A DNA stretch of 64,000 bases from Pseudonocardia humida (GCF_023898865.1 NZ_JAGSOV010000025.1:46321-110320), one strand, 5' to 3'; counted from the stretch's first letter, positions 37,058-45,649 are shown. The notes: a model not told the origin generated them from the sequence alone. Program-made: numbers and translations.

Positions 37058-38416
37058 GTGACCAGCCCGTCCGCCAAGCCGTCCGAGCCGGCCGGAACGA
37101 CCGGGTCGACCGAACCGTCCAGCCCCTCCACCAGGGGCATCTTCGTCGCCAGCTTCATCGGCACGTCGATCGAGTGGTACGACTACTACATCTTCGGCAC
37201 CGCCGCGGCGCTCGTCTTCGGCACCCTGTTCTACCCCGGCGCCGACCCGACCGCGGGCACCCTGGCCGCCTTCGCCACGTTCGCCGTCGGGTTCCTGGCC
37301 CGGCCGCTGGGCGCGGCGGTGATCGGGCACTTCGGCGACCGCCTCGGCCGCAAGTCGATGCTGGTGCTCACCCTGATGCTCACCGGCGGCGCGACCTTCC
37401 TCATCGGCGTGCTGCCGACCTACGCCGCGATCGGCATCGGGGCGCCCATCCTGCTGGTGGCCCTGCGACTGCTGCAGGGCTTCGGGGTCGGCGGCGAGTG
37501 GGGCGGCGCCGTGCTGATCGCCACCGAGCACGCCTCGCCGCGGCGCCGGGCCGTCTTCGGCAGCTTCGCGCAGTTCGGGGTGCCGATCGGCGTGCTCACG
37601 TCCAACCTGGCGTTCCTGGCGGTGTCCGGATTGTCCGAGGAGGACTTCCTGGCCTACGGCTGGCGCATCCCGTTCCTGATCAGCATCGTGCTGGTGGTGG
37701 TCGGGCTACTGGTGCGCAGCAGGCTGACCGACGCCCCGGAGTTCAGCCGGCTCAAGCAGGAGCAGACGGTCAGCAAGGTGCCGATCGCCGACCTGTTCCG
37801 CACGCGCCCGCTGCAGCTCGTGCTGGCCAGCCTGGCCTCCATCGCGCCGCCGGCGGTCGGCTACACCGTGATCGTCTACATGCTGAACTACGGCACCACC
37901 GTCGTCGGCTTCGCCCGCCCGACGCTGCTGACGCTCATCCTGGTCTCGACGCTGTTCTGGGTCGCGACCATCGCGGTCTCGGCGCTGGTCGCCGACCGGT
38001 ACGGCGCCAAGCGCGTCTTCGTGATCGGCGCGGCCACCGCGGTGATCTGGCCGCTGCCGCTGTTCGCGCTGGTCAACACGGGCGACTGGCTGCTCGCGCT
38101 GATCGCCTTCATCGTGGCGGCCGTGGTGCAGGGGATCATGGCCGGGGCCCAGGGCGGGCTGTTCACCGAGCTCTTCGAGGTGCGCCTGCGCTACAGCGGG
38201 ATCTCCATCGCCTACCAGCTGGGCGGCATGATCGGTGGGGCGGTCACCCCGATCGTGGCCACCGCGCTGTTCGGGGCCTACGGGTCGTCCATCCCGATCG
38301 CCGTCTACGTGACGGTGCTGTGCCTCGTCAGCCTGGTGTCGGTGATCGCCATCCAGGTGCACCCCACCGACTCGACCGGGGGCGCCCGTCCGGTGCCCGA
38401 CGCGGCCACCGGCTGA
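37058..38416 (+). CDS. MFS transporter, metabolite:H+ symporter (MHS) family
   Basis: A 452-residue transporter with twelve hydrophobic helices. The MHS signature is clear: FIGTSIEWYDYYIFGTAAALVFG at helix 1, GHFGDRLGRKSMLVLTLMLTGG at the loop 2-3, and LRLLQGFGVGGEWGGAVLIATEH at helix 4-5. Relatives are ShiA, ProP and KgtP, which import shikimate, betaine or oxo-acids with protons. GTG at 37058 is chosen because GAAGGAG lies eight bases upstream; a GTG at 37028 has none. Context suggests uptake of an aromatic 2-oxo acid for the adjacent decarboxylase (inference). Confidence 0.88.
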   Translation: MTSPSAKPSEPAGTTGSTEPSSPSTRGIFVASFIGTSIEWYDYYIFGTAAALVFGTLFYPGADPTAGTLAAFATFAVGFLARPLGAAVIGHFGDRLGRKSMLVLTLMLTGGATFLIGVLPTYAAIGIGAPILLVALRLLQGFGVGGEWGGAVLIATEHASPRRRAVFGSFAQFGVPIGVLTSNLAFLAVSGLSEEDFLAYGWRIPFLISIVLVVVGLLVRSRLTDAPEFSRLKQEQTVSKVPIADLFRTRPLQLVLASLASIAPPAVGYTVIVYMLNYGTTVVGFARPTLLTLILVSTLFWVATIAVSALVADRYGAKRVFVIGAATAVIWPLPLFALVNTGDWLLALIAFIVAAVVQGIMAGAQGGLFTELFEVRLRYSGISIAYQLGGMIGGAVTPIVATALFGAYGSSIPIAVYVTVLCLVSLVSVIAIQVHPTDSTGGARPVPDAATG

Positions 38417-38423
38417 GCGGGCG

Positions 38424-39803
38424 TCAGGCCCTGGCCCGGCCGGCCGCGAGCACGGCCAGGCCCGCGACCACGGCGGCGATCGCCGTCGTGGCCGCGAAGG
38501 CGACCGCCCCGGACCCGATGAGCGCGGCGAACACCGCGCCGGACACCGCCAGCACCACCGCGGAGAACAGCGCGTCGGCGATCTGCAGCGACGCGCTGTT
38601 CGTGCCCTGCTCCGCGGGAGCCGACAGCTCCAGCAGCAGCACGGACAGCGTCGGGTAGGCCATGCCCATGCCCAGCCCGGCGACCAGCCAGCCGAGCACG
38701 GCGACCGCCAGCGGCACCACCGGGACCAGCGCCGACCCGGTCAGCAGCACGCCGACGGCGATGGCCGCCGTGCCGCCGCGCAGCATCGTCGTCCGCGACG
38801 GGGCGCGGTCGCGGCCCTGCAGCCAGGAGCCCGCCGTCCAGCTGAGGGCGGCGCCGGTGAGCACCAGCCCGGCCAGTGTCGGGGACAGCCCGCGCTGCTG
38901 GGCCAGCAGCAGCGGCAGGAACGCCTCGGCGCCGAAGAACGCGGCCGCGCACAGCCCTCGCAGCGCGATCACCGCGGGCAGCCCGCGTCGGGCCAGCAGG
39001 GCCCCGGCGGGCAGCAGGCGCGGGCCGGCCAGCGCGACCGCGACCAGGGCCACCGCACCGACGACCCCCGCGAGGGCGCCGTCGAGCTGGCCGGCCTGGT
39101 GCAGCCCGGCGGCCCCGACCGCGGCCAGCAGCGCCCACAGCACCCGCCGGGCCGGGCGCGACGTCCGGTCGGGGGCCGGTCCGTCGTCGACGGCGTCGGC
39201 GCGCAGCCTGCGCAGCGCGGGCTCGACCATCGTCGCGGCCGGCACCGCCAGCACCGCGGCCAGTGCGAACACCCACCGCCAGCCGATCGTCTCGACCAGC
39301 AGCCCGGCCACCGGCGGCCCGACGACCGCGGGCAGCACCCACGCCGCCGCGAACGCCGCGAAGATCCGTGGGCGCAGCGCCGGGTGCACGGCCCGGGCCA
39401 CGACGACGTAGAGGGCCACCGAGAACAGCCCGGAGCCCAACCCCTGCACGGCCCGCCCGGCGGCGAGCGCGGCCATGGTCGGGGCGGTCGAGGCGAGCAG
39501 TAGGCCGATCACGAACGCGGCCACCCCGACCCGCATCGGCGCGGCCGGTCCGTGTGCGTCCGACCACACCCCGGACAGCACCATCCCGACCACGCTGGTG
39601 GCCAGCGGCAGCCCGAACGCCAGCGCGTACCCGGAGATCCCGTCCAGCGCGGCGGCCGCCGTCGGCATCGCCGTCGCGACCGCCATCGCCTCGAACGCGG
39701 CCAGGCTGACCAGGGCGACCGAGCCGATCGTGAGGGTGCGCAGGGTGGGCGCGAGCAGCCCCCGGGGTGGGGTGGACGGGGGTGCGCCGGCGAGCTCGGT
39801 CAT
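38424..39803 (-). CDS. MFS drug-efflux-type transporter
   Basis: A 459-residue protein with about fourteen hydrophobic segments and DHA2-like features: helix 1 FEAMAVATAMPTAAAAL, the loop SGVWSDAHGP and helix 4-5 AAGRAVQGLGSGLFSVALY, then GPPVAGLLVETIGWRWVF (motif C region). A multidrug or metabolite exporter is likely. The ATG at 39803 is preceded by a MerR-type promoter with a 19-bp spacer that contains a palindrome, so expression is probably induced by a MerR/SoxR-like activator. It converges on the MHS gene and is divergent from hisH. Confidence 0.85.
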   Translation of the reverse strand: MTELAGAPPSTPPRGLLAPTLRTLTIGSVALVSLAAFEAMAVATAMPTAAAALDGISGYALAFGLPLATSVVGMVLSGVWSDAHGPAAPMRVGVAAFVIGLLLASTAPTMAALAAGRAVQGLGSGLFSVALYVVVARAVHPALRPRIFAAFAAAWVLPAVVGPPVAGLLVETIGWRWVFALAAVLAVPAATMVEPALRRLRADAVDDGPAPDRTSRPARRVLWALLAAVGAAGLHQAGQLDGALAGVVGAVALVAVALAGPRLLPAGALLARRGLPAVIALRGLCAAAFFGAEAFLPLLLAQQRGLSPTLAGLVLTGAALSWTAGSWLQGRDRAPSRTTMLRGGTAAIAVGVLLTGSALVPVVPLAVAVLGWLVAGLGMGMAYPTLSVLLLELSAPAEQGTNSASLQIADALFSAVVLAVSGAVFAALIGSGAVAFAATTAIAAVVAGLAVLAAGRARA

Positions 39804-39809
39804 CGCACC

Positions 39810-39840
39810 AGCGTGCAACCTCGACCCGCGTCGAGGTCAA
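39810..39840 (-). promoter_or_regulatory. MerR/SoxR-type promoter of the MFS exporter
   Basis: On the minus strand TTGACC (39835-39840) and CACGCT (39810-39815) are separated by 19 bp, longer than the normal 17. The spacer holds the 8-4-8 palindrome ACCTCGAC...GTCGAGGT (39818-39837). This layout is the hallmark of promoters remodelled by MerR-family activators; the arms resemble SoxR boxes. The ATG follows after six bases. Confidence 0.55.
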
Positions 39841-39902
39841 TCCGGTAGCCGGCCGGGGCGCGCGGCGCGGCCGCGACCAAGATCGACCCGATCCGCCTCG
39901 GT

Positions 39903-39908
39903 TATCCT
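39903..39908 (+). promoter_or_regulatory. Putative -10 box of hisH (leaderless)
   Basis: TATCCT ends six bases before ATG 39915. It gives the detached hisH-A-F-I block its own promoter. Confidence 0.5.
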
Positions 39909-39914
39909 CGGGGT

Positions 39915-40550
39915 ATGTCGCGGATCGTCGTGCTCGACTACGGGTCGGGCAACCTCCGCTCGGCGGAACGGGCGCTGCAGCGCGTCGGTGCCGACGTCAC
40001 GGTCACCGCGGACCGCCACGCCGCACTGGAGGCCGACGGGCTGGTCGTGCCCGGCGTGGGCGCCTACGCGGCGTGCATGGCCGGGCTGCGCGCGGTGGAC
40101 GGCCACCGCATCATCGAGCGCAGGCTGGCCGGCGGCCGTCCGGTGCTGGGCATCTGCGTGGGCATGCAGGTCCTGTTCGAGCTGGGCGTCGAGTGGGGGG
40201 AGCGCACCGAGGGCTGCGGCCAGTGGCCGGGCACGGTGGAGAAGCTCAAGGCCGACGTGCTGCCGCACATGGGCTGGAACACCCTGCGCGTCCCCACCGG
40301 CTCCACGCTGTTCGCCGGCCTCGACGCCGACACCCGGTTCTACTTCGTGCACTCCTTCGGCGTGCGGCACTGGACGCTCGAGGAGTCCGAGGTGCTGCGC
40401 CCGCCGCTGGTCACGTGGGCCCACCACGGCGAGGACTTCGTGGCGGCGGTGGAGAACGGGGCGCTGGCGGCCACGCAGTTCCACCCCGAGAAGTCCGGCG
40501 ACGCCGGCGCCGCCGTGCTGCGCAACTGGCTGCGCGACGTCGTCGGCTGA
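39915..40550 (+). CDS. hisH: Imidazole glycerol phosphate synthase, glutaminase subunit
   Basis: HisH releases ammonia from glutamine and passes it to HisF. The 211-residue class-I glutaminase has the start [19 protein letters not shown], the nucleophile elbow [17 protein letters not shown] GICVGMQ with the catalytic Cys near residue 79, and the His-x-Glu of [10 protein letters not shown]. Synteny puts it before hisA and hisF. A 281-bp gap with an SDR relic separates it from hisA, where hisH and hisA are usually tightly packed. Confidence 0.96.
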   Translation: MSRIVVLDYGSGNLRSAERALQRVGADVTVTADRHAALEADGLVVPGVGAYAACMAGLRAVDGHRIIERRLAGGRPVLGICVGMQVLFELGVEWGERTEGCGQWPGTVEKLKADVLPHMGWNTLRVPTGSTLFAGLDADTRFYFVHSFGVRHWTLEESEVLRPPLVTWAHHGEDFVAAVENGALAATQFHPEKSGDAGAAVLRNWLRDVVG

Positions 40551-40639
40551 GCGGTCCGGGCGCCGCTGAGCGCGTCCGGAACTCCTTGCTCGGCAGGTCG
40601 TAGCGCAGCTGAGCACCGCGACCGCCCCGCCGCGCCCGG

Positions 40640-40770
40640 GCCAGCCCATCGGCGCCTCCGTGTTCACGGCGAACAGGTGCTCGACGACGACGTCGTCGGT
40701 GCGCTCGGCCGGCCGAAGGCCGCGACGCCGATCGCCACCACCAGCAGGTCGAGCCCGCGCCGACGGCACG
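40640..40770 (-). pseudogene. Short-chain dehydrogenase/reductase relic
   Basis: On the minus strand, two pieces in different frames read like the middle of an [18 protein letters not shown] (the NNAG region, with the motif itself lost) and, after a frame change near 40710, [20 protein letters not shown]. The Rossmann GxxxGxG start, the YxxxK active site and the C-terminus are missing. The rest of the hisH-hisA gap, 40551-40831, holds no recognisable gene. The call rests on pattern similarity and needs alignment. Confidence 0.45.
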
Positions 40771-40817
40771 TCCGGGGCGGAAGGCTGACGCAGCGGTCAG
40801 CCGCCGATCGGGCTCGG

Positions 40818-40823
40818 TAGGCT
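40818..40823 (+). promoter_or_regulatory. Putative -10 box of hisA (leaderless)
   Basis: TAGGCT ends eight bases before GTG 40832. It may restart transcription after the relic that separates hisH from hisA. Confidence 0.4.
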
Positions 40824-40831
40824 CACTCACC

Positions 40832-41602
40832 GTGAGTTTCACCCTGCTGCCCGCCGTCGACGTCGCCGCCGGCCAGGCCGTGCGCCTGGTCCAGGGCGAG
40901 GCCGGCACCGAGACCGGATACGGCGAACCCCGCGAGGCCGCGCTGGCCTGGCAGCGCGACGGCGCCGAGTGGATCCACCTGGTCGACCTCGACGCCGCGT
41001 TCGGGCGCGGGTCCAACGCCGAACTGCTGGCCGGGGTCGTCGGCGAGCTGGACGTGAAGGTGGAGCTGTCCGGAGGCATCCGCGACGACGCCTCCCTGCA
41101 GCGCGCCCTGGCCACCGGCTGCGCCCGGGTCAACCTGGGCACGGCGGCGCTGGAGGACCCCGAGTGGTGCGCCCGCGCGATCGCCGAGCACGGCGAGCGC
41201 GTCGCCGTCGGGCTCGACGTGCGCATCACCGACCAGGGCCACCGGCTGGCCGCGCGCGGCTGGACCACCGACGGCGGCGACCTGTGGGAGACCCTGGAAC
41301 GCCTCGACCGCGACGGCTGCGTCCGCTACGTCGTCACCGACGTCAGCAAGGACGGCACCCTGCGCGGTCCGAACGTCGAGCTGCTCACCGAGGTCGCCCG
41401 CCGCACCCCGGCGCCGGTGATCGCCTCCGGCGGCATCTCCCGGATCGCCGACCTGGTCGCGCTGGCCGAGGCCGCCGCGGGCGGGGCGAACATCGAGGGC
41501 TCGATCGTGGGCAAGGCGCTCTACGCCGGGCGGTTCACCCTGCCCGAGGCGCTGGAGGCCGTGCGCGCGGTCGACGTCGCGGCCGGACGGGCGGCCGGCT
41601 GA
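40832..41602 (+). CDS. priA: Phosphoribosyl isomerase A (HisA, probably bifunctional HisA/TrpF)
   Basis: A 256-residue TIM barrel that isomerises ProFAR in histidine synthesis. The two phosphate-binding halves are [31 protein letters not shown] and the C-terminal [11 protein letters not shown] with [11 protein letters not shown]. Catalytic D11-type (PAVDVAAG) and D175-type ([16 protein letters not shown]) aspartates are present. In actinobacteria this enzyme (PriA) also serves as TrpF; the trp genes in this window lack trpF, which agrees. The stop shares one base with the hisF start. Confidence 0.92.
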   Translation: MSFTLLPAVDVAAGQAVRLVQGEAGTETGYGEPREAALAWQRDGAEWIHLVDLDAAFGRGSNAELLAGVVGELDVKVELSGGIRDDASLQRALATGCARVNLGTAALEDPEWCARAIAEHGERVAVGLDVRITDQGHRLAARGWTTDGGDLWETLERLDRDGCVRYVVTDVSKDGTLRGPNVELLTEVARRTPAPVIASGGISRIADLVALAEAAAGGANIEGSIVGKALYAGRFTLPEALEAVRAVDVAAGRAAG

Positions 41603-42375
41603 TGGCCGTCGCGGTCCGGGTGATCCCCTGCCTGGACGTCGACGCCGGACGGGTGGTCAAGGGCGTCAACTTCACCGACCTGCGCGACGCGGGCGACCCG
41701 GTGGAGATGGCCAGGGTCTACGACGCCGAGGGCGCGGACGAGCTGACCTTCCTCGACGTCACGGCGTCCTCGAGCGGGCGCGACACCATGCTCGACGTGG
41801 TCCGGCGCACCGCCGACCAGGTGTTCATCCCGCTCACCGTGGGCGGCGGCATCCGCACCACCGACGACATCGACGCGCTGCTGCGCGCGGGCGCCGACAA
41901 GACCGGCATCAACACCGCCGCCATCGCCCGGCCCGAGCTGCTCGCCGAGGCCAGCCGCCGGTTCGGCTCGCAGTGCATCGTGCTGTCGGTCGACGCGCGC
42001 AAGGTGCCCGAGGGCGGCGAGCCCACGCCGTCGGGCTGGGAGGTCACCACCCACGGCGGCCGCCGCGGCACCGGCATCGACGCCGTCGAGTGGGCGGCGC
42101 GCGGCCAGGAGCTCGGGGCCGGGGAGATCCTGCTGAACTCGATGGACGCCGACGGCACCCAGGCCGGCTTCGACCTGGAGATGATCACGGCGGTGCGCGC
42201 CGTCGTGGACATCCCGGTGATCGCCAGCGGCGGGGCGGGCACGGTCGAGCACTTCCCGCCCGCGGTGCGGGCGGGGGCCGACGCGGTGCTCGCGGCCAGT
42301 GTGTTCCACTTCGGACTGATCCGGATCGGCGAGGTCAAGGCCGTCCTGCGGGACGCGCGGCTGGAGGTCAGATGA
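41602..42375 (+). CDS. hisF: Imidazole glycerol phosphate synthase, cyclase subunit
   Basis: The 257-residue TIM barrel uses HisH-derived ammonia to make imidazoleglycerol phosphate and AICAR. Key blocks are [19 protein letters not shown] with the catalytic Asp, [35 protein letters not shown] and the second catalytic Asp in [19 protein letters not shown] starts inside the hisA stop (TGATG), and the end overlaps hisI (ATGA), so hisA-hisF-hisI are one translational unit. Confidence 0.97.
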   Translation: MAVAVRVIPCLDVDAGRVVKGVNFTDLRDAGDPVEMARVYDAEGADELTFLDVTASSSGRDTMLDVVRRTADQVFIPLTVGGGIRTTDDIDALLRAGADKTGINTAAIARPELLAEASRRFGSQCIVLSVDARKVPEGGEPTPSGWEVTTHGGRRGTGIDAVEWAARGQELGAGEILLNSMDADGTQAGFDLEMITAVRAVVDIPVIASGGAGTVEHFPPAVRAGADAVLAASVFHFGLIRIGEVKAVLRDARLEVR

Positions 42376-42743
42376 GCGCTCGCGTGGAGGTCTCGCAGCT
42401 GGACCCGCAGATCGCCGCGCGGCTGCGGCGCACGCCCGACGGGCTGGTGTGCGCGGTGACCCAGCAGCGCGGCACCGGTGAGGTCCTGATGGTCGCCTGG
42501 ATGGACGACGAGGCCCTGCACCGCACGCTGACCAGCGGCCGGGCCACGTACTGGTCGCGCAGCCGCCAGGAGTACTGGGTCAAGGGCGACACCTCGGGCA
42601 ACACGCAGGCGGTGCACGAGGTCCGGCTGGACTGCGACGGCGACGCCCTGCTCGTCGTGGTCGACCAGCAGGGCGCGGCCTGCCACACCGGCACCCGCAC
42701 CTGCTTCGACGCCGACGTCCTGCTCGCCGCCCCCACCCCCTGA
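42372..42743 (+). CDS. hisI: Phosphoribosyl-AMP cyclohydrolase
   Basis: The 123-residue zinc enzyme opens the purine ring of phosphoribosyl-AMP. The signature [39 protein letters not shown] is intact, and the metal-binding cysteines are in [10 protein letters not shown] and [14 protein letters not shown]. No hisE domain is fused, so HisE must be encoded elsewhere, as is usual in actinobacteria (hisE-hisG pair). It ends the hisH-A-F-I group and is followed by an inverted-repeat region. Confidence 0.96.
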   Translation: MSARVEVSQLDPQIAARLRRTPDGLVCAVTQQRGTGEVLMVAWMDDEALHRTLTSGRATYWSRSRQEYWVKGDTSGNTQAVHEVRLDCDGDALLVVVDQQGAACHTGTRTCFDADVLLAAPTP

Positions 42744-42790
42744 CGCCCAACCCCTGGCACCCACCCCCTGGCACCCACCCTCCGTTCCCA

Positions 42791-42878
42791 GGTTCAGGAA
42801 GGCCACCTTCATGAACCCCGCGCGTCAGGAAGGTGGCTTTCCTGTCCTGTGGGGACCTGAAGGTGGCCTTCCTGAACC
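42791..42878. repeat. Palindromic repeat downstream of hisI
   Basis: Two 21-bp arms, at 42791-42811 and 42858-42878, are exact complements built on GGAAGGCCACCTTC. A third related unit, TCAGGAAGGTGGCTTTCCTG, lies between them and is itself palindromic. Before them CCCCTGGCACCCAC occurs twice in tandem (about 42749-42779). The structure fills the 206-bp gap between hisI and the kinase gene and may act as a terminator. Confidence 0.65.
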
Positions 42879-42949
42879 CCGGTCGGTGGGCGAGGGGACT
42901 CCCTCGCGCGGGGGAGCCGCGGGGCGGGCGGGTTTGCGACGATCGGGGC

Positions 42950-44176
42950 GTGCTCCGGTCGATCCTCGCCCCGCTGCGGGCCGGGCTGACCTACCGCCGG
43001 GCGGTGCACCTGCTGCTGGGGGCCGTGCTGCTGCTGCCCTACCTGGCGCTGGGCGTGCTGTTCGCCTCCGCGCTCGGGCAGGGCGGGGCCGATCCGGTGT
43101 CGTTGGGGCTGCTGATGGTGCTGGCGGTCGGGGCGGCGGTGGGGGTGGCGCTGGTGCCGGGGGTGCGGGCGCTGGAGATCACCGCGGCGCGGGCGCTGCT
43201 GGGGGCCGAGGTGCCCGAGCCCGACCCGGCCACCGAGGACGCCTGGCCCGCCCGCCGTCGGGCCGCGGCGTGGCTGCTGGTCAACATGGCGGTCGGCGGG
43301 GTGGCCGGGCTGCTGGTGTTCTTCGTCCTGCCGTCGACGGTGGGGCTGCTGCTCGCGCCGTGGCTCACGATGTCGCCGCTGCCCTCCGGGTGGGCCGTGG
43401 CGTGGGCGCCGTTCGTGGCGCTGGCGCTGCCGGTGCTGCTGCTGCACGCGGTGTCGGCGGGCGGGGCGGTGCTGGCCCGGCTGGCCCCGCGGCTGCTCGG
43501 GCCCTCCGAGGCCGAGCGGCTGGTCGTCGAGCTGGACCGGGTGCGGGCGGCCGAGCGGCGGATGGCCGAGCGCAACCGGCTCGCCCGCGAGCTGCACGAC
43601 TCGGTCGGGCACGCGCTCACCGTGACGACCCTGCAGGCCGGCGCGGCGGCGCGGGTGCTCGACAGCGACCCGGCGTTCGTCGCCCGCGCGCTGGAGGCGA
43701 TCGCCGAGGCCGGTCGCACCGCGCTGGACGAGCTCGACCACGTCCTCGCGCTGCTCCGCGACGGCGCCACCGAGGACACCCGCTCCCCGCAGCCCGACCT
43801 CGGCGACCTCGACGGCCTGCTCGAGGGCACCCGCTCGGCCGGGGTCGTGGTCACCGCGCGGGTGCGGGGCGACGTCTCGGCCGTGCCGGCCGTGGTGTCG
43901 CGCGAGGCGTTCCGGATCGTGCAGGAGGGCGTGACGAACGCGCTGCGCCACGCCGGGCGGGTGCCCGTCCAGGTGCGGGTCGACGTCGGGGCCGACCGGC
44001 TCGAGCTGGAGCTGACCAACCCGCTCGGCCCGGCGGCGCCGCGCGCGGGTCGCGGCGGGCGCGGCCTGGCCGGGATGCGCGAGCGGGTCGGGGTGCTGGG
44101 CGGCGAGCTCACCGCGGGACCGGAGGCCGACGGTTGGCGTGTCGCGGTGCGGCTGCCCCTCGGCGGCCCGCAATGA
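42950..44176 (+). CDS. Sensor histidine kinase (HisKA_3 type)
   Basis: A 408-residue membrane kinase. N-terminal hydrophobic helices at about 20-75 and 100-180 make a five- to six-helix sensor with short loops. The phospho-acceptor block ERNRLARELHDSVGHALTV follows, with the histidine near residue 219, and then the HATPase region (REAFRIVQEGVTNALRHAG; GGRGLAGMRERV). It pairs with the NarL-type regulator directly downstream. The signal is unknown. GTG at 42950 is chosen by the start of the membrane region; the open frame upstream runs through the palindromic repeat and is not credible. Confidence 0.9.
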   Translation: MLRSILAPLRAGLTYRRAVHLLLGAVLLLPYLALGVLFASALGQGGADPVSLGLLMVLAVGAAVGVALVPGVRALEITAARALLGAEVPEPDPATEDAWPARRRAAAWLLVNMAVGGVAGLLVFFVLPSTVGLLLAPWLTMSPLPSGWAVAWAPFVALALPVLLLHAVSAGGAVLARLAPRLLGPSEAERLVVELDRVRAAERRMAERNRLARELHDSVGHALTVTTLQAGAAARVLDSDPAFVARALEAIAEAGRTALDELDHVLALLRDGATEDTRSPQPDLGDLDGLLEGTRSAGVVVTARVRGDVSAVPAVVSREAFRIVQEGVTNALRHAGRVPVQVRVDVGADRLELELTNPLGPAAPRAGRGGRGLAGMRERVGVLGGELTAGPEADGWRVAVRLPLGGPQ

Positions 44177-44219
44177 TCGACGACGTGTTCGGGGAGCGGC
44201 TGTGTCCGGGGGATCGGCT

Positions 44220-44876
44220 GTGATCGGTGTGCTGCTGGTCGACGACGAGGAGCTGGTGCGCACCGGACTGCGGGCGATCATCGACGCGGAACCGGACATG
44301 CGGGTGCTCGGCGAGGCCGAGGACGGCGCCGAGGTACCCGGCCTGGTGCGCAGGCTGCGCCCGGACGTCGTGCTGATGGACGTGCGGATGCCCGACGTCG
44401 ACGGCATCGCCACCACCCGGCACCTCACCACGGCGCTGGACGACCCGCCGCGCGTGCTGGTGCTGACCACCTTCGGCAACGACGGCTACGTCTACGACGC
44501 GCTGCAGGCGGGCGCGACCGGCTTCCTGCTCAAGCGGGCGCGGCCGGTCGAGATCGTGCGCGCGGTGCGCACGGTGGCCGTGGGCGACTCGCTGCTGTTC
44601 CCGGCCGCGGTGCGCGACCTGGTCTCGACGCGGGGGCAGCGGCGGGGCGACGCGCTGCGCGGGGCGGGGCTCACCGAGCGGGAGGGCGAGGTGCTGCGCT
44701 GGATGGCCCGCGGGCTGTCCAACGCCGAGATCGCCCGGGAGCTGGTGGTCGGGGTGGAGACGATCAAGACCCACGTGGGGAACGTGCTGGCCAAGCTCGG
44801 CGCGCGCGACCGCACCCAGGCCGTCGTCGCGGCCTACGAGTCGGGCTTCATCGACCCGGACCGCCCCGACCCCTGA
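44220..44876 (+). CDS. NarL/FixJ-family response regulator
   Basis: A 218-residue regulator with the receiver domain at 1-120 (acidic pocket LLVDDEE, phospho-acceptor D53-region VVLMDVRMPDVDG, conserved K in FLLKRARP) and a LuxR-type HTH at about 148-205 (LTEREGEVLRWMARGLSNAEIARELVVGVETIKTHVGNVLAKL). It acts with the kinase 43 bp upstream. Two in-frame GTG starts, 44202 and 44220, each have a G-rich ribosome binding site. The stop is followed at once by a dispersed palindromic repeat that lies between it and the convergent TetR gene. Confidence 0.92.
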   Translation: MIGVLLVDDEELVRTGLRAIIDAEPDMRVLGEAEDGAEVPGLVRRLRPDVVLMDVRMPDVDGIATTRHLTTALDDPPRVLVLTTFGNDGYVYDALQAGATGFLLKRARPVEIVRAVRTVAVGDSLLFPAAVRDLVSTRGQRRGDALRGAGLTEREGEVLRWMARGLSNAEIARELVVGVETIKTHVGNVLAKLGARDRTQAVVAAYESGFIDPDRPDP

Positions 44877-44944
44877 CCGTCGAGAACGAACTCGTCGCCG
44901 TTCTGGACCGGTCCAACCGACGACAGGTTCGTGCTCGACGGGGG
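44877..44944. repeat. Dispersed palindromic repeat, copy 1 (between convergent genes)
   Basis: Arms CCGTCGAGAACGAACTCGTCG and the inverted CGACAGGTTCGTGCTCGACGG flank a central GGACCGGTCC palindrome. The copy begins at the base after the response-regulator stop and ends three bases before the TetR stop. A bidirectional terminator role is likely. Related copies are at 56232 and 63929. Confidence 0.75.
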
Positions 44945-44947
44945 CGG

Positions 44948-45580
44948 TCAGGGGGCGGGGGCGTCGAGATCGCCGGTGAGGTAGCGCTGCAGGTTCGGCG
45001 CGACGGCGGCGACGACGGTGGCGTGGTCGGCGGAGGCCAGCGGCTCGAGCCGCAGCACGTAGCGGACCATCCCGAGGCCGATGAGCTGGGTGCCGGCCAG
45101 CGCGGCCCGCAGCTCGTACCGGTCGGGGGCGACCTGCTCGACCACCCGTTTGAGGATCACCCGGGAGACGAACTCGCGCATCATCCGCGCCGCCGCCTCG
45201 TGCGCGGCGATGCTGCGCACGAGGGTGACCATCTGCCCCCCGCCCGAGGTGTCCCACAGCTGCAGGAAGCGCGGCACGATCCGCCAGGCGATGGCCTCCG
45301 GCGGGCCGGGCAGCACGTCGTTGATCAGCGCGGCCGGGTCGACCGGGATGTTCAGGGAGGCGGTGAACAGCGCCTCCTTGCCGCCGAACCAGTGGTTGAC
45401 CATCGCCGCGTCGACGCCGGCCCGCTCGGCGATGGCCCGCACGGTGGCGCCGTCGAAGCCGCGCTCGGCGAACTCGGCGCGGGCCGCGTCGAGCAGCTGG
45501 GCGCGGGTGTCGGCACCGCCGGGTCGGCGTCCGCGGCGCCGACCCGGCCGGGACTGCTCGGGGGCGGCCATGGTCGTCAT
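44948..45580 (-). CDS. TetR/AcrR-family transcriptional regulator
   Basis: A 210-residue regulator with the N-terminal HTH at about 23-70 ([48 protein letters not shown]) and a C-terminal ligand domain of the TetR_C type. ATG at 45580 is in a 70-bp gap from trpE, in which a perfect 13-bp palindrome lies at the trpE start. That nearness suggests possible control of trpE, but TetR regulators of trp genes are unusual, so the site may serve the regulator itself or nothing. Confidence 0.88.
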   Translation of the reverse strand: MTTMAAPEQSRPGRRRGRRPGGADTRAQLLDAARAEFAERGFDGATVRAIAERAGVDAAMVNHWFGGKEALFTASLNIPVDPAALINDVLPGPPEAIAWRIVPRFLQLWDTSGGGQMVTLVRSIAAHEAAARMMREFVSRVILKRVVEQVAPDRYELRAALAGTQLIGLGMVRYVLRLEPLASADHATVVAAVAPNLQRYLTGDLDAPAP

Positions 45581-45636
45581 TGTCCCGCATCACCACGGTC
45601 CCGCAGCCGTGCCCCGACCGTGCGACGGGCGAGCTT

Positions 45637-45649
45637 GCGACAATGTCGC
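45637..45649. promoter_or_regulatory. Perfect palindrome at the trpE start
   Basis: GCGACA-A-TGTCGC is a perfect 6-1-6 inverted repeat ending one base before the trpE ATG. GACAAT within it is six bases before the ATG and may be the -10 box, so a bound protein would block a leaderless start. TetR, encoded divergently, is one candidate. Confidence 0.4.

Noticed and set aside
33109..39914. Integrated element with att sites between hisB and hisH
   Set aside because: No integrase, transposase or flanking direct repeats were found; kept only as a cluster interruption.
42833..42949. Upstream start for the second histidine kinase
   Set aside because: It would translate the palindromic repeat; the membrane region begins right after GTG 42950.
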